From positions 1 through 15,401 of the forward strand of contig DGDY01000117.1 of NCBI GenBank assembly GCA_002385675.1: a stretch of 15,401 bases of DNA, read 5' to 3'. The first letter of the stretch is position 1. Every line of letters begins with the position of its first letter. Under the pieces are notes generated by a model. The model did no database searches. It was given only the letters and a program-made list of their open reading frames with translations, and had not been told where the DNA came from. The position numbers and the translations under genes were made by a program. Source of the DNA: Anaerolineales bacterium UBA3940. GTDB lineage: Bacteria; Chloroflexota; Anaerolineae; Aggregatilineales; UBA3940. Shown here in pieces: positions 14,046 to 15,401 of this stretch.

Positions 14046-15194
14046 ATGCTAGCGAAACGCCCACAATGGGGCATCATCCTGGACACGTTTACCCCTGTTC
14101 TCGCTGTGCTCGCGGCACTGCTCATTGGCGCGCTGATGCTCATGGCGCTGGATGTGAATCCCATCCGGGCCTATTCCGCGCTGGTGACCGGTGCCTTCGG
14201 CAGCACAAACGCCATTGCGGACACGATCGTTAAGGCGACTCCGCTACTCTTCGTCGGCCTGGGGATCTGCATCGCCTTCCGGGGCGGTGTGATCAACATC
14301 GGCGGCGAAGGACAGATGATCATCGGGGCGCTCGGCACGACTGCGTTTGCACTTGCTCTGCCCGACGCTCCTCCCGGTATCATCATCCCGGCCTCGCTCC
14401 TTCTCGGCTTCGTGCTGGGCGGGCTTTATGGCGGCATCGCTGGTTTCCTCAAAGCCTACTTCGGGGTAAACGAGATCCTCACCACGGTGATGCTCAACTC
14501 GATCGCCGTGCAGTTGATGAACTTCCTGCTGCGCGGCCCGATGATCGACCCCGATCAGTTTGGCCGCGCCTCGCGCATCCCGCAGACGGCGCGCCTGTCA
14601 GCCGCGTTTGACCTGCCGCGCCTTGTACCGACGCGGCTGCACGCGGGCGCGTTCATCGCCGTCGCGCTCGCCATCCTCGTCTACATCTTCCTGTGGCGCA
14701 CGACGATCGGCTACCGCATCCGTGCGGTCGGCCTGAACCGCGAGGCCTCCCGCTATGCCGGTATCAACACCAAGAGGTACATGGTGCTGTCGCTGGCGCT
14801 GAGCGGCGCGTTCGCCGGGCTGGCGGGCGCCGTGCAGGTGCTTGGCCTGTACCACCGTATGGTTACGGACGGCTCGCCGGGCGGCTTCACGGGGAGCGCA
14901 GGTTTCAACGGCATCGTGGCGGCGCTGTTCGGGCAGCTCCACCCGCTGGGGACCATCCCCGCAGCGTTCTTCTTCGGGGCGCTGCTGGTTGGTGCGAACA
15001 GCATGCAGCGCGCGGTGCAGATCCCTGCCGCGCTGATCACCGCGTTGAACGGTCTGGTGGTCGTCTTCGTCGTCAGCAGCGAACTCTGGCGCCGCCGTCG
15101 CGCTCGCCGTCGCGAGATGCAGGCTGCCGCCGAGATCACTCATGCGGCTCAACCGGTTACGCCAACCCCTCTCGAGGCTGTCAATGATCGCTGA
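14046..15194 (+). CDS. ABC transporter permease, nucleoside/simple-sugar type (YufP-like), second copy
   Basis: This is an inner-membrane permease of the BPD_transp_2 family, complete at 382 residues. The family motif NIGGEGQ is at 84-90, after the first membrane segments (about 14-36 and 62-80), and SGAFAGLAGA recurs in the second half. The C-terminal tail is strongly basic (WRRRRARRR) and then polar. Start ATG 14046 has AGGAG at 14036-14040 (5 bases). It follows kamA after 59 bases with no terminator, so read-through from kamA is plausible. TGATATTCT at 14027-14035 resembles an extended -10, but a start from it would cut off the ribosome-binding site. The next permease begins within its last 11 bases, showing translational coupling. 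It is a paralogue of the gene at 20-1174; they are similar at the motifs but diverged in sequence and loop lengths. Substrate not determinable. Confidence 0.91.
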   Translation: MLAKRPQWGIILDTFTPVLAVLAALLIGALMLMALDVNPIRAYSALVTGAFGSTNAIADTIVKATPLLFVGLGICIAFRGGVINIGGEGQMIIGALGTTAFALALPDAPPGIIIPASLLLGFVLGGLYGGIAGFLKAYFGVNEILTTVMLNSIAVQLMNFLLRGPMIDPDQFGRASRIPQTARLSAAFDLPRLVPTRLHAGAFIAVALAILVYIFLWRTTIGYRIRAVGLNREASRYAGINTKRYMVLSLALSGAFAGLAGAVQVLGLYHRMVTDGSPGGFTGSAGFNGIVAALFGQLHPLGTIPAAFFFGALLVGANSMQRAVQIPAALITALNGLVVVFVVSSELWRRRRARRREMQAAAEITHAAQPVTPTPLEAVNDR

Positions 15195-15401
15195 ACTCTT
15201 TTCCGCAACCGTCATAATCGGCATCCTGTCCTCGGGGGTGCGCCTTGCAACCCCGTACCTGTTCGCCGCGCTCGGCGAGACGTTCAGCCAGCGCAGTGGT
15301 GTGCTCAACCTGGGCGTTGAGGGACAGATGCTCATGGGGGCCTTCGCCGGCTTCTACGTCACCTTCCAAACTCAGAACCCGTGGCTGGGCCTGCTGGCCG
15401 C
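15184..15401 (+). CDS. ABC transporter permease (YufQ-like), 3' partial, runs off window
   Basis: This open frame begins at ATG 15184, overlaps the preceding permease by 11 bases, and continues to the window edge, giving 72 residues. The visible part has a hydrophobic start and NLGVEGQ (42-48), the permease family motif, so it is the second permease subunit of this importer. GAGG at 15174-15177 lies 6 bases before the ATG. Unlike the longer copy at 1187-2488, the motif comes early, so this copy lacks the large N-terminal extension. The ATPase and lipoprotein genes may lie further downstream, outside the window. Confidence 0.88.
   Translation, partial: MIAELFSATVIIGILSSGVRLATPYLFAALGETFSQRSGVLNLGVEGQMLMGAFAGFYVTFQTQNPWLGLLA

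Noticed and set aside
1..15401. CRISPR array, tRNA, rRNA, insertion sequence or transposase
   Set aside because: No regularly spaced repeats, no tRNA-like cloverleaf or rRNA sequence, and no transposase-like protein was seen on either strand.

Overview
This is a high-GC bacterial window that is almost entirely coding. Codon use is G/C-ending throughout, so long antisense shadow frames are common. The gene set best fits a Chloroflexota-type bacterium, plausibly the Anaerolineae. It includes a Clp-N/AAA+ ClpC, a Ser/Thr/Pro-rich surface protein with LysM and SdrD/Cna-B-like domains, a receiver-Roadblock regulator, KamA, and nucleoside-type ABC permeases with long N termini. No rRNA or universal marker protein is present, so this placement is an inference. 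Bases 1-19 are not genomic: they match the Tn5/Nextera mosaic end, so the left edge is a sequencing-library end and the first gene is cut there.

Layout. (a) 20-2488: two ABC permease genes of the BmpA/nucleoside (YufP/YufQ) class, followed by a hairpin. (b) 2526-3001: a leader with two candidate promoters, a 65-residue ultra-acidic protein with a Trp-Asp repeat, and a strong terminator. (c) 3016-4149, minus strand: a receiver domain lacking its phospho-acceptor Asp, fused to a Roadblock/LC7-type domain and an acidic tail. (d) 4150-4639: a divergent intergenic region filled by a foldable, REP/MITE-like element. (e) 4640-5965: an MFS transporter starting at TTG. (f) 5967-6084: a related palindrome and a bidirectional terminator. 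(g) 6097-7536, minus strand: an exported, membrane-anchored LysM surface protein. (h) 7537-7880: divergent promoters flanking mutually exclusive hairpins. (i) 7881-9068: a GT4 glycosyltransferase. (j) 9281-11755: clpC, closed by a textbook terminator. (k) 11986-12489: a Fur-family regulator. (l) 12616-13986: lysine 2,3-aminomutase. (m) 14046-15401: a second permease pair, the last gene cut by the window end.

How the genes relate. The two permease pairs each look like the membrane half of a nucleoside/simple-sugar importer, but no ATPase or BMP-type lipoprotein lies in the window. The second pair follows kamA in the same direction with a 59-base gap and no terminator, so co-transcription is possible. 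The middle of the window is a run of mostly single-gene units with their own promoters and terminators: regulator, efflux, surface protein, glycosyltransferase and protein quality control. It is not one pathway.

The most novel-looking items are the Trp-Asp repeat microprotein, the degenerate receiver-Roadblock protein convergent with it, and the structured intergenic elements around the MFS gene and between the divergent promoters at 7.7 kb.
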